NCBI GenBank assembly: GCA_910575555.1
Contig: CAJTFX010000042.1
Location: 1-36,335, forward strand
Length of the DNA: 36,335 nucleotides
Source: Lachnospiraceae bacterium
GTDB lineage: Bacteria > Bacillota > Clostridia > Lachnospirales > Lachnospiraceae
Direction: 5' to 3'
Every line of letters begins with the position of its first letter. Position 1 is the stretch's first letter. Position numbers and translations under genes: made by a program. This document shows, piece after piece, positions 14,329 through 22,464 of the stretch. The notes below the pieces were generated by a model. It saw only the letters and a program-made list of their open reading frames with translations. It was not told the origin of the DNA and made no database searches.

Positions 14329-15531
14329 ATGATAAAGATTGCGATTTTAGGATACGGAACCATAGGCTCCGGCGTTGTGGAGGTTCTGCAGACCAATCAG
14401 GAGAGCATTGCCAGACGCGCAGGAGAGGAAATTGAAGTAAAATATATTCTGGATCTGAGGGATTTCCCGGGAGATCCCATGGAAGCAAAAGTAGTGCATG
14501 ATTATAATATCATTGCCAAAGACCCGGAGGTGCAGGTGGTGGTGGAAGCCATGGGCGGCGTGGAGCCGGCCTATACCTTTGTAAAACAGGCGTTGCTGGC
14601 GGGGAAAAGCGTAACCACCTCCAATAAAGCATTGGTGGCAAAACACGGGGCAGAACTGATTGCCATTGCCAGGGAACAGAACATTAATTTCCTGTTTGAA
14701 GCAAGCGTGGGCGGCGGGATTCCCATTATCCGTCCGCTGAATTCTTCCCTGACTGCAGATGAAATTGAAGAAATTACAGGAATTTTAAATGGAACTACCA
14801 ACTATATGCTCAGCAAAATGTCCTTTGAAGGACTGGAATTTGAGGATGTGTTAAAAGATGCCCAGTCCAGAGGATACGCGGAGGCAGATCCCACCGCGGA
14901 CATTGAGGGCTATGACGCATGCAGGAAGATTGCAATTCTCACTTCCCTGGTATGCGGACAGCAGGTGGATTTTGAAGAGATTTATACCGAAGGCATTACC
15001 AGAATCACAGCCGCAGACATCCGTTATGCCAAAGCCATGGGCAGGGTCATCAAGCTTCTGGCAACCAGCAGAAAGACGCCGGAAGGATACTGCGCAATGG
15101 TCGCTCCGTTTCTTTTGTCGAAAGAGCATCCTCTTTACAATGTCAACGACGTGTTTAATGCTATTTTTGTCCATGGAAATGTATTAGGAGACGCCATGTT
15201 TTACGGAAGCGGCGCAGGAAAGCTTCCCACAGCCAGTGCAGTAGTGGCAGACATTGTGGATATCGCCAAACATCGGAACAAAAATATTCTGATTTCCTGG
15301 AGCTCCCGGAAAATGGATTTGGTGGACTATAAGAAAGCAGAGAGCCGTTTTTTTGTGAGAACCCAGGAACCGAAAGAGGCGGTGGAGAAACAGTTTGGCC
15401 CGGTGGAATGGATAGAGGCAGAAGGAATGGCCGGCGAGCATGGATTTTTGACAGAAGTTATGACGGAAGAAGAATATGAAGAGAAAGCCCGGGGACTTAA
15501 GAACATTTTACAGAGAATCCGCGTAGTTTAG
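14329..15531 (+). CDS. hom: Homoserine dehydrogenase
   Basis: NAD(P)-dependent reduction of aspartate semialdehyde to homoserine. The 400-residue protein has the dinucleotide-binding loop GYGTIGSG (8-15), the conserved SNKALVAKHG region and the substrate site EASVGGGIPIIRPL followed by GILNGTTNYML. The C-terminal about 70 residues are a short, degenerate ACT-like tail, shorter than in many Firmicutes enzymes. I start it at ATG 14329 because GGAGGAA at 14319-14325 lies right before; an earlier in-frame ATG at 14317 has no ribosome binding site and contains this one. It is in an operon with the ACT regulator, a kinase-like gene and lysC. Confidence 0.96.
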   Translation: MIKIAILGYGTIGSGVVEVLQTNQESIARRAGEEIEVKYILDLRDFPGDPMEAKVVHDYNIIAKDPEVQVVVEAMGGVEPAYTFVKQALLAGKSVTTSNKALVAKHGAELIAIAREQNINFLFEASVGGGIPIIRPLNSSLTADEIEEITGILNGTTNYMLSKMSFEGLEFEDVLKDAQSRGYAEADPTADIEGYDACRKIAILTSLVCGQQVDFEEIYTEGITRITAADIRYAKAMGRVIKLLATSRKTPEGYCAMVAPFLLSKEHPLYNVNDVFNAIFVHGNVLGDAMFYGSGAGKLPTASAVVADIVDIAKHRNKNILISWSSRKMDLVDYKKAESRFFVRTQEPKEAVEKQFGPVEWIEAEGMAGEHGFLTEVMTEEEYEEKARGLKNILQRIRVV

Positions 15532-15547
15532 AATAGAGAGGGAGATT

Positions 15548-16750
15548 ATGAAATATGTGATTGTGCTTGGGGATGGAATGGCAGACCGTCCTCTGGAAGA
15601 GTTACAGGGAATGACGCCCTTGGAATATGCCAAAACGCCTATTATGGATCAGCTTGCGGCGGCGGGAGAGATTGGAACGGTGCACACCATTCCCGATGGA
15701 ATGTCGCCGGGAAGCGATACGGCTAATCTGTCTGTACTGGGGTATGATCCGAAAATTTATTACTCCGGCCGTTCTCCGCTGGAGGCTTTAAGCATCGGCG
15801 TGGATATGAAAAAAGACGACGTATCTCTGCGCTGCAATCTGGTCACGCTGTCGGAGGAAGAGGAACATTACGAGGACAGGAAGATTCTGGATCACAGCTC
15901 CGATGAAATATCCACAGAGGATGCAGCAGCGCTGCTGGAGGCGGTGAAAAAGGAGCTGGAGACAGAAAATTATCATTTTTATACAGGCACCAGTTACCGC
16001 CATCTTCTCATTTGGGAAAAAGGCTCTGTGATAAACTTGGTTCAGCCCCACGACGTACTGGGACAGACCGTTGGGCAGCATTTGCCGGAGGATGATATTC
16101 TGCGGGAAATGATGAAGAAAAGCTATGAGATTCTGGTCAGCCATCCCATCAATCTGGAGCGGAAGAAGCAGGGGCTTCGGCCGGCCAATTCCTGTTGGTT
16201 CTGGGGAGCCGGCACCAGGCCGTCCCTGTCCTCCTTTGAAGAAAAAACAGGACTGAAAGGCGCCATGGTATCAGCCGTGGATTTATTAAAGGGAATCGCC
16301 GTAGGCGCATCTATGAAAAATATTTCCGTTCCGGGCGCAACCGGCGGGCTTCACACCAATTATGAGGGCAAGGCCAAAGCAGCCGTGGAGGCCCTGACCA
16401 GAGAAAACTGTGATTTCGTGTATGTGCATGTGGAAGCGCCGGATGAAATGGGGCATCAGGGCAGTATTGAGAAAAAAGTGCAGGCCATCCAGTTTTTGGA
16501 TGAGCGGGTGATTGGGCCCATCAAACAGGGATTGGAAGAGGCGGGAGAAGCGTTCCGGATGCTGATTATGCCGGATCATCCCACGCCCATCTGTATCCGC
16601 ACCCATACCGGAGACGATGTGCCTTATCTTTTATATGACAGCAGCAGAATTCAGGAACATACATGGAAATACAATGAAAAAGAAGCGGCAGAAAGCAACC
16701 ATCATATTGCAAAAGGCTGTGAAATGATCGATTATCTAATTCAAAAATAG
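15548..16750 (+). CDS. ApgM-like phosphoglycerate mutase family, proposed homoserine kinase
   Basis: A 400-residue member of the alkaline-phosphatase superfamily, archaeal-type cofactor-independent phosphoglycerate mutase branch. Metal-binding D9 in VLGDGMAD, the nucleophile motif SPGSDTAN (53-60) and the C-terminal MPDHPTPICIRTH are present. Relatives located in threonine operons without thrB have been proposed to be homoserine kinases. Here the gene lies 16 nt after hom and 14 nt before lysC, and no GHMP-type thrB is in the window, so homoserine phosphorylation is more likely than glycolysis. That is inference from context. Confidence 0.88.
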   Translation: MKYVIVLGDGMADRPLEELQGMTPLEYAKTPIMDQLAAAGEIGTVHTIPDGMSPGSDTANLSVLGYDPKIYYSGRSPLEALSIGVDMKKDDVSLRCNLVTLSEEEEHYEDRKILDHSSDEISTEDAAALLEAVKKELETENYHFYTGTSYRHLLIWEKGSVINLVQPHDVLGQTVGQHLPEDDILREMMKKSYEILVSHPINLERKKQGLRPANSCWFWGAGTRPSLSSFEEKTGLKGAMVSAVDLLKGIAVGASMKNISVPGATGGLHTNYEGKAKAAVEALTRENCDFVYVHVEAPDEMGHQGSIEKKVQAIQFLDERVIGPIKQGLEEAGEAFRMLIMPDHPTPICIRTHTGDDVPYLLYDSSRIQEHTWKYNEKEAAESNHHIAKGCEMIDYLIQK

Positions 16751-16764
16751 TTCAGGAGAACATT

Positions 16765-17970
16765 ATGTTAATCGTAAAAAAATTCGGAGGCAGTTCCGTA
16801 GCAGATAAAGAACGGATTTACAATGTGGCAAAACGCTGTATTGAGGAATATCAGAAGGGAAATGATGTGGTGGTGGTATTATCCGCCATGGGTAAAACCA
16901 CGGATGGTTTGCTGGAGATGGCAAGAGATATCTCCCCCAATCCTTCAAAACGGGAGATGGATATGCTTCTGGCCACCGGAGAGCAGACCTCTGCGGCTCT
17001 GATGTCCATGGCAATGGGAGCCTTGGGCGTGCCGTCCATTTCCCTGAATGCGTTTCAGGTGATGATGCAGACTTCCTCCCGGTACGGCAATGCCCGGTTT
17101 AAGAAAATTGACACCCAGCGCATCCGCCATGAACTGGAGAACCGCAGGATTGTCATTGTCACAGGATTTCAGGGCGTGAATAAATATGACGATCTTACCA
17201 CGCTGGGCCGGGGCGGCTCAGATACCACAGCGGTGGCGCTTGCAGCAGTGCTCCACGCAGACGCCTGTGAGATTTACACGGATGTGGAGGGCGTTTACAC
17301 TGCCGATCCCAGAATTGTGCCCAATGCCAAGAAGATTTCACAGATTACCTATGATGAAATGTTAGAATTGGCAACGCTGGGCGCAAAGGTGCTTCACAAC
17401 CGCTCTGTGGAAATGGCAAAGAAATATGGTGTTCAGCTGGTAGTCCGTTCCAGCTTGAACAATGCCCAGGGAACCATCGTAAAGGAGGAGACAGACATGG
17501 AGAGTATGCTTGTCAGCGGAGTTGCAGTAGATAAAAATACAGCCAGAATCGCAGTGCTGGGGGTAAAGGACGTACCGGGAATTGCTTTTAAAATCTTTGA
17601 TTTACTGGCTAAAAATAATATCAATGTGGATATCATTCTCCAGTCCATCGGAGGAGAAGGAACAAAAGATATTTCTTTTACGGTAGCCAGAGAGGATGCC
17701 GAAGAGACGGTTGCCATTTTAAAGGAGCATAAAAACAGGATTACGGCAAGAGAAATTGAAGTGAATGACAAAGTGGCAAAAGTATCCATTGTAGGCGCCG
17801 GCATGCAGTCCAATCCCGGCGTTGCATCCAGAATGTTTGAGGCTTTGTATAATGTAGGCATTAATATCCGCATGATAGCCACCTCAGAAATCCGCATTAC
17901 CGTCCTGATCAATGAAGAAGATGTGGATAAGGCAATGCGGGCGGTGCATGACCAGTTTATTGAAGATTAG
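16765..17970 (+). CDS. lysC: Aspartate kinase with internal beta-subunit start
   Basis: First step of the aspartate family pathway: phosphorylation of aspartate. The 401-residue protein has the kinase start KKFGGSSV (5-12), GRGGSDTTAV and TDVEGVYTADPRIV, then two ACT domains (about 262-325 and 340-400) for feedback binding of lysine or threonine. An internal ATG at 17497 (M245), preceded by AAAGGAGGAG (17481-17490), would give a separate 157-residue regulatory subunit comprising both ACT domains, as in B. subtilis LysC, whose beta subunit starts at an equivalent internal Met. Its ribosome binding site AGGAGA precedes ATG 16765. Confidence 0.96.
   Translation: MLIVKKFGGSSVADKERIYNVAKRCIEEYQKGNDVVVVLSAMGKTTDGLLEMARDISPNPSKREMDMLLATGEQTSAALMSMAMGALGVPSISLNAFQVMMQTSSRYGNARFKKIDTQRIRHELENRRIVIVTGFQGVNKYDDLTTLGRGGSDTTAVALAAVLHADACEIYTDVEGVYTADPRIVPNAKKISQITYDEMLELATLGAKVLHNRSVEMAKKYGVQLVVRSSLNNAQGTIVKEETDMESMLVSGVAVDKNTARIAVLGVKDVPGIAFKIFDLLAKNNINVDIILQSIGGEGTKDISFTVAREDAEETVAILKEHKNRITAREIEVNDKVAKVSIVGAGMQSNPGVASRMFEALYNVGINIRMIATSEIRITVLINEEDVDKAMRAVHDQFIED
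17481..17970 (+). promoter_or_regulatory. Internal start for LysC regulatory subunit
   Basis: AAAGGAGGAG at 17481-17490 precedes in-frame ATG 17497 by 6-8 nt. The product would be the ACT-ACT tail (157 residues). Known precedent: the overlapping alpha/beta subunits of B. subtilis aspartokinase II. Confidence 0.7.
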
Positions 17971-17999
17971 AGTGTGCTTGAAAAATGCTCTGGAAGGCA

Positions 18000-18440
18000 T
18001 TACAGCTGAATTCCTTTCAGCAAATCAATATGCAAAAAAAGCAGCAGTGCATTTTTTATGATAAAGTTCACAGCGACAATTATGAGGGCGGCCCACACAT
18101 AGCCGTCCTTGTATTTCATTCCGATTTTTAATTTGTGCCTGGTCAGCCGCTCTATGGTCTGGCTGATCAGAAACCAGCCTCCCGTGAAAGCCGTGTACAG
18201 CACCAGGGGATGACAGAGAAAAGAGGTCAGAAAATCTCCTCTCAAAAGGGCAGAAACAGCCCTTGTTCCGCCGCAGCCGGGGCAGTAGATGCCAAGGAGG
18301 GTCTGCACGGCGCAGGGAAGCAGCAATTTTTGGAAAGGAACGGGAAACAGACGCAGCAGAAGCAGTAAGACGCCTGCAGCGGCCAGCAATGCCCATCCAG
18401 TATAAAACAGAGCATTTTCTTCTTTTTCTTGTTGTCTCAT
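18000..18440 (-). CDS. DUF2752 membrane protein
   Basis: A 146-residue protein with about three membrane helices (residues 11-33, about 74-97, about 115-140). The family signature GIYCPGCGGTRA follows the first helix; the conserved Cys residues may bind a metal or form a disulfide. Function unknown. I take ATG at 18440 because AAGGA stands 9 nt before it; an in-frame ATG at 18479 lacks a good site. It converges with lysC (30 nt apart) and is divergent from the SprA-like gene. Confidence 0.82.
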   Translation of the reverse strand: MRQQEKEENALFYTGWALLAAAGVLLLLLRLFPVPFQKLLLPCAVQTLLGIYCPGCGGTRAVSALLRGDFLTSFLCHPLVLYTAFTGGWFLISQTIERLTRHKLKIGMKYKDGYVWAALIIVAVNFIIKNALLLFLHIDLLKGIQL

Positions 18441-18518
18441 GGCGTGATCCTTACGATATATGTTATAACAGAGTGACATTTATTTTACCTGTAATGCAGT
18501 ATAATCTCTTTTTTACTG

Positions 18519-18548
18519 TTTGTCAAAATGAAAAAAATATGATATAGT
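18519..18548 (+). promoter_or_regulatory. Promoter of SprA-like gene
   Basis: -35 TTGTCA (18519-18524), 18-nt spacer and -10 TATAGT (18543-18548), 38 nt before the chosen start. Confidence 0.55.
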
Positions 18549-18586
18549 GATTATGTAAAATATATCAGAAAAGCGAGGTGTCTGTG

Positions 18587-19102
18587 ATGGTAGGAGCAAT
18601 CGGCGGAGGAAACAGCTGCAGCAATTATGGGAATTATACCGGAATGTACGGAAATGCAGAGGAACGGGTCCGTCAGGGAAACCAGAACCAGGAGAAAACC
18701 CCGGGAGTCCGGGAAAGCAAAGACGGTTCAGTGAAAGAGATATCCAGGGATAAGGAACGCTGCCAGACCTGTGCAAAGCGCAAATATCAGGATGGTTCCG
18801 ATGAGAATGTGTCGTTTAAATCGGCAGCCCATATCTCTCCGGAAGCGGCGGGCAGCGCAGTGCGGGCTCACGAGGGGGAACATGTGTCCAATGCCTATAA
18901 CAAGGCGGCCCAGAAGGACGGCAAAGTAGTTTCCGCATCAGTCAGCATTCACACATCTGTCTGCCCGGAATGCGGAAAAACCTATGTATCCGGCGGAACT
19001 ACATCCACCAGAATCAAATACCCGGCTGATCCTTATGAGCAGAGTAAAAAAACCCTTGGAGCAGAAGAAGCCAAAGGGAAAAATATTAATTATGCAGCAT
19101 AA
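18587..19102 (+). CDS. SprA-related putative metallopeptidase
   Basis: A 171-residue protein. The zincin motif HEGEH (H95-E96-x-x-H99) lies in AVRAHEGEHVSNAYNKA and is the core of the SprA-related putative metalloprotease family. Cysteine pairs C59/C62 (CQTC) and C126/C129 (CPEC) could hold a structural zinc. The Gly/Asn-rich N-terminus has no signal peptide, so the protein is likely cytoplasmic. GTG at 18578 is in frame, but AGGTG at 18576-18580 suits ATG 18587 better. Substrate unknown. Confidence 0.75.
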   Translation: MVGAIGGGNSCSNYGNYTGMYGNAEERVRQGNQNQEKTPGVRESKDGSVKEISRDKERCQTCAKRKYQDGSDENVSFKSAAHISPEAAGSAVRAHEGEHVSNAYNKAAQKDGKVVSASVSIHTSVCPECGKTYVSGGTTSTRIKYPADPYEQSKKTLGAEEAKGKNINYAA

Positions 19103-19135
19103 AATTATCAAATGAAAGTTTAGGAGGAATGACTT

Positions 19136-19867
19136 ATGGAAAAACGAAAATTATCAGCGAAGATTGTTATGATATGCTGTCTGGCATTGATTGGGATTCT
19201 TGCCGTTCCAAACACTGCTTACGCTAAGAAAATTACCAGTGACAGCCAGGTGAGAAGACTGGCAAAGAAAGAGGTAAAAGGCGCGGTCATTATAGAGATA
19301 GACAGAGATTACGAAAAAGGTAATCTGGTCTATGAAGTAAAACTGATGAAAGGAACCAAAGAATATGATCTGACCTACCGGGCTTCCGATGGAAAGCTGA
19401 TAGAATATGATATGGAAGAACTGCGGGTAAGGCCCAGTTCCAAGAAAATCATCAGCAAAAGCAAATGCAAAAGACTGGCAAAGAAAAAGGTAAAAGGCGG
19501 GCAGATTATCAGCATTCGGCTGAAATTTGACGATGGAATTGAAGAATATAAGGTTAAGATGCAGAAAGGAAGCAAAAAGTACGAATTAGAGTACCATGCC
19601 CGCACCGGCAAATTAATCGGATATCAGTGGAAGTTAAACCTGAAAACAAAACCAGGCAACAGCGGCTATATAGGAGTGGAAAAAGCGAAGCAGATTGCCC
19701 TTGCGGAAGTTCCGGGAGCGACTGTTGTCAAAGCAGAGTTTGATAACGACGACGGAGTGCCGGTTTATGAAGTGGAACTGGTGAAGGATGTCTGGGAGTA
19801 TGAATTTAAGATTCATGCTAAGACAGGTCAGATCTTAGAACGGGATCAGGACAGCATTTACGATTAG
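19136..19867 (+). CDS. Secreted protein with three PepSY repeats
   Basis: A 243-residue protein with a signal peptide (1-30, ending NTAYA-KK) and three consecutive PepSY-type units (about 38-92, 110-162 and 178-237). Each has a helix (R/K-L-A-K-K-x-V-K-G pattern), a beta hairpin and the closing G-K/Q-L/I motif. The first two units are most alike (RLAKKEVKG, RLAKKKVKG), suggesting internal duplication. PepSY domains are proposed to inhibit secreted peptidases; a SprA-like peptidase gene lies just upstream (33 nt), though that one looks cytoplasmic. Ribosome binding site TAGGAGG. Confidence 0.82.
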   Translation: MEKRKLSAKIVMICCLALIGILAVPNTAYAKKITSDSQVRRLAKKEVKGAVIIEIDRDYEKGNLVYEVKLMKGTKEYDLTYRASDGKLIEYDMEELRVRPSSKKIISKSKCKRLAKKKVKGGQIISIRLKFDDGIEEYKVKMQKGSKKYELEYHARTGKLIGYQWKLNLKTKPGNSGYIGVEKAKQIALAEVPGATVVKAEFDNDDGVPVYEVELVKDVWEYEFKIHAKTGQILERDQDSIYD

Positions 19868-19905
19868 GCAGAGACAATATTTATGTTAGATATGGAGTGT
19901 AAGAA

Positions 19906-20670
19906 ATGAATCGTACATCGGCAGAATTAAAGAGACTGGCAAGGGAGAAGCTGACAGGAAACTGGGGGCTGATCATCGGGGCAACGCTTCTGCTTGGCCT
20001 GATGATGTTTGCAGTATTAATTCCTTTTTATGTGCTGTTTTTTATCAGCAGAGGAGGGATAGTGCAGTTTTTGGCATATATGGCGGCAACAATGATTGTC
20101 AGTATTGTGTCCGTGATTATGCAGTGCGGAATCAGCAGAATGCAGCTTGGGTTTGCTAGAAATCAGGATACCGGGATTGGTATGATGTTCGGAGAATTTG
20201 CCAGAAGGCCGGAACGTTATATCCTTGGTGTTTTGATGCTGATAGGAATGGAGTTGCTCTGCTTTCTGCCGGCAAGCGTATGTTGGTCAGTGGCGGTTAT
20301 GCAGAACGCGTTCCTGGCGTCCGGGATTGCAGCAGTGCTTTATATAGCGGGACTGGCAGTGGGCCTGCTGTTGGCATTCCGATATGAACTGGCATTTTTG
20401 TTGCTGGTGGATCATTCCCAGATGGGGGCGATAGAGGCATTTCGGGAAAGCTCCCGGCTGATGGATGGAAATAAGGGACGTTTGCTGTACATTTATCTCA
20501 GTTATATTGGATGGAGTATTTTGGGCATACTTTCCTGCGGAATCGGTACGCTCTGGATTTCACCCTATATGAACCAGACTGTGATTAGCTTTTATCTGGA
20601 TGTGACAGGAGAATTAGACAGGGTGCAGAAAGCGGAGCCTGATGTTCCGCTTCCCGAGAGCCAATACTGA
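19906..20670 (+). CDS. DUF975 integral membrane protein
   Basis: A 254-residue protein that opens with the DUF975 signature (RTSAELKRLAREKLTGNWG) and has about five to six membrane helices. The conserved segment AIEAFRESSRLMDGNKGRLL lies between helices. Function unknown; members are widespread in Firmicutes. It follows the PepSY gene by 38 nt with its own ribosome binding region (GGAGTGTAAGAA) and converges with the next gene. Confidence 0.82.
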   Translation: MNRTSAELKRLAREKLTGNWGLIIGATLLLGLMMFAVLIPFYVLFFISRGGIVQFLAYMAATMIVSIVSVIMQCGISRMQLGFARNQDTGIGMMFGEFARRPERYILGVLMLIGMELLCFLPASVCWSVAVMQNAFLASGIAAVLYIAGLAVGLLLAFRYELAFLLLVDHSQMGAIEAFRESSRLMDGNKGRLLYIYLSYIGWSILGILSCGIGTLWISPYMNQTVISFYLDVTGELDRVQKAEPDVPLPESQY

Positions 20671-20706
20671 TGGAGAAGTGAGGCTCTGCCTGTCAGATTT
20701 CAAATC

Positions 20707-21807
20707 TCAGAGGATACAGTGCTTCACTGCATTCAGAAATAACTGATATTCTTTGATAGAGTTGTTATTTCCATTGCGGAGATCAAATTTTCTGGAAATA
20801 TCCCGTGCTTCTGTGCCGTAGTATTCTGCCAGAGCCTCAATGCGGTAGCAGCCGTCCGGCTGATAATAGGGCAGTTTAGAAGGCAGGCGGAGCCGGACAT
20901 TTTTCTTGCCCAGTTTTAAAAGGGCCCGCATCATAATCTCAGCGCCGGTGCAGAACTCCATTTTATCAAGAGGCGTGTAAGTCAAAGACTGATAAGGGGC
21001 TTCCTCCTTAAAAAAACTCCAGGCGGCCTGCAGGTCAGTCAGCACCAGGTAAACAATAGAATCAGCGAAATAGCAGGAATGCATCCGTTGTTTTTTACGG
21101 ATGCGTTCCATTTTTTTGAAATAAGGCTCCGCGTGTTTCGTATCATGAAGCCGTACGGCATAATGATATACAAGCCTTCCGTACTGAAAAATAAGGGAAT
21201 ATTCATCATAGTACCTGGTTTCCAACAGTTTTCCGGCTTTCAGCAAATTGTCAAGATCGCCGTACCAACAGGCCATCTCCCCTTCAAATGCCACAGTTTC
21301 CGCATCCCGCAAATGATGGGAGCGGTTCATAAGCCGGAATTCATGAAGGCTGTGCATGGCTTTTTCTTTGTCCCCTGCTGCCCGGTACAATCTTGCAGAG
21401 GCCATATGATAGACGAAAAGGGAATAGCCGTGGGTCAGGCAGAAAGATTTATATTTTTTAAGGTATTGTTCCATATCTGAGACAGAGATCTGATAAAAGA
21501 AATCTGCACAGTCTAGCACCCGTGAAAAAATGTGATTGACGGCTTCCGCTGCGGTGCAGGAACAGAAGGCAGGCATTTGAATCTCGGGATGGGATTCAAA
21601 GAACTCCAGAATCTCCGGAAAAATCACATACAGATACAGCAGATAATTGTCATCGCAGGAACAGGCATAATCATAGCGGAAAAACATCATATAACTATAG
21701 TCGTTTGCCAGATCTGCTTCCTGAATTGCCTGGCGGATTGCAGACAACCTGGCTTCTCCCGGCTCAAACTCCTGATATTCTTCCATAAGCTTTTGAGGAT
21801 TGTACAT
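20707..21807 (-). CDS. Uncharacterised helical (TPR-like) protein
   Basis: A 366-residue protein without signal peptide or membrane helix; nearly all predicted helix with aromatic-rich helical pairs (for example YKSFCLTHGYSLFVYHMASA then RLYRAAGDKEKAMHSLHEFR), which suggests TPR-like repeats. It contains several Cys but no spaced metal motif. I do not recognise a named family. ATG 21807 is chosen because GGAGGAAG stands 6 nt before it; longer in-frame readings start at 21873 with a non-protein-like stretch. Confidence 0.65.
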   Translation of the reverse strand: MYNPQKLMEEYQEFEPGEARLSAIRQAIQEADLANDYSYMMFFRYDYACSCDDNYLLYLYVIFPEILEFFESHPEIQMPAFCSCTAAEAVNHIFSRVLDCADFFYQISVSDMEQYLKKYKSFCLTHGYSLFVYHMASARLYRAAGDKEKAMHSLHEFRLMNRSHHLRDAETVAFEGEMACWYGDLDNLLKAGKLLETRYYDEYSLIFQYGRLVYHYAVRLHDTKHAEPYFKKMERIRKKQRMHSCYFADSIVYLVLTDLQAAWSFFKEEAPYQSLTYTPLDKMEFCTGAEIMMRALLKLGKKNVRLRLPSKLPYYQPDGCYRIEALAEYYGTEARDISRKFDLRNGNNNSIKEYQLFLNAVKHCIL

Positions 21808-21908
21808 TGCAGCTTCCTCCTTTCCAAACAGGAATATCAGTTTCAGACAGCAGGCGAAAGCTGATATTCCCAAAAAGTTACAGTAATAATTCGGAAACAG
21901 AAATAAAA

Positions 21909-22280
21909 TTACAGCATATCAAAGTCATAAGAGCTGGAAGAATCGGGATATCCCAATTCCTGCATTAACTCCTCAATATAATTCAGATAGCCCTCCAATC
22001 CTCCGAACTGTGTCAGGATTGTAAGGAAAGAATAAATCAGAAAGAGAATGCCGCAGATAATGGCAATTATGCCCAGAACCAGTCCGGCCTTGGCATATCC
22101 GTTGGTGTGCATTTCCCCGCCCCGGGACAGCAGGGCAAAAATAATTGCCAGGGAGCCGAAGATAATGGCCGGATATACGCAGCAGCTCATAACAAGGCCG
22201 AGAATACCCATAACCATTGCGGCCACAGACATGCCGGCAGAGCGCATTTCTATATAAGATTTATTTGATTCGTAATCCAT
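21909..22280 (-). CDS. Small DUF4190-like membrane protein
   Basis: A 123-residue protein with two membrane segments (about 18-45 and 62-88), connected by a short loop with LLSRGGEMHTNGYAKAG, where NGYAKAGLVLGI resembles the DUF4190 signature. The tail is acidic and Ser/Tyr-rich. ATG 22280 follows AAGGAGG; upstream there is a matching promoter. Function unknown. Confidence 0.72.
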   Translation of the reverse strand: MDYESNKSYIEMRSAGMSVAAMVMGILGLVMSCCVYPAIIFGSLAIIFALLSRGGEMHTNGYAKAGLVLGIIAIICGILFLIYSFLTILTQFGGLEGYLNYIEELMQELGYPDSSSSYDFDML

Positions 22281-22317
22281 AAAAAACCTCCTTGCTATTC
22301 TTTTTTTACTGTGTTTT

Positions 22318-22346
22318 ATTGTAGCATGTGTACTGAAAAAATACAA
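22318..22346 (-). promoter_or_regulatory. Promoter of DUF4190-like gene
   Basis: On the minus strand: -35 TTGTAT (22346-22341), 17-nt spacer and -10 TACAAT (22323-22318), 38 nt before the ATG. Confidence 0.6.
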
Positions 22347-22379
22347 TAAAAAGAATTTTGCCGGCTGCCTGCAGAGTTC

Positions 22380-22408
22380 TTGATTTTTTTCAGAATATGA
22401 GATAAACT
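22380..22408 (+). promoter_or_regulatory. Possible tex promoter
   Basis: TTGATT (22380-22385), 17-nt spacer and TAAACT (22403-22408), about 57 nt before the tex start. Confidence 0.4.
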
Positions 22409-22464
22409 TTTCCATAGCCTGGAGCGTGTTTGAAAAAAGAGAAATGAGATAAGGAGATTACTCA

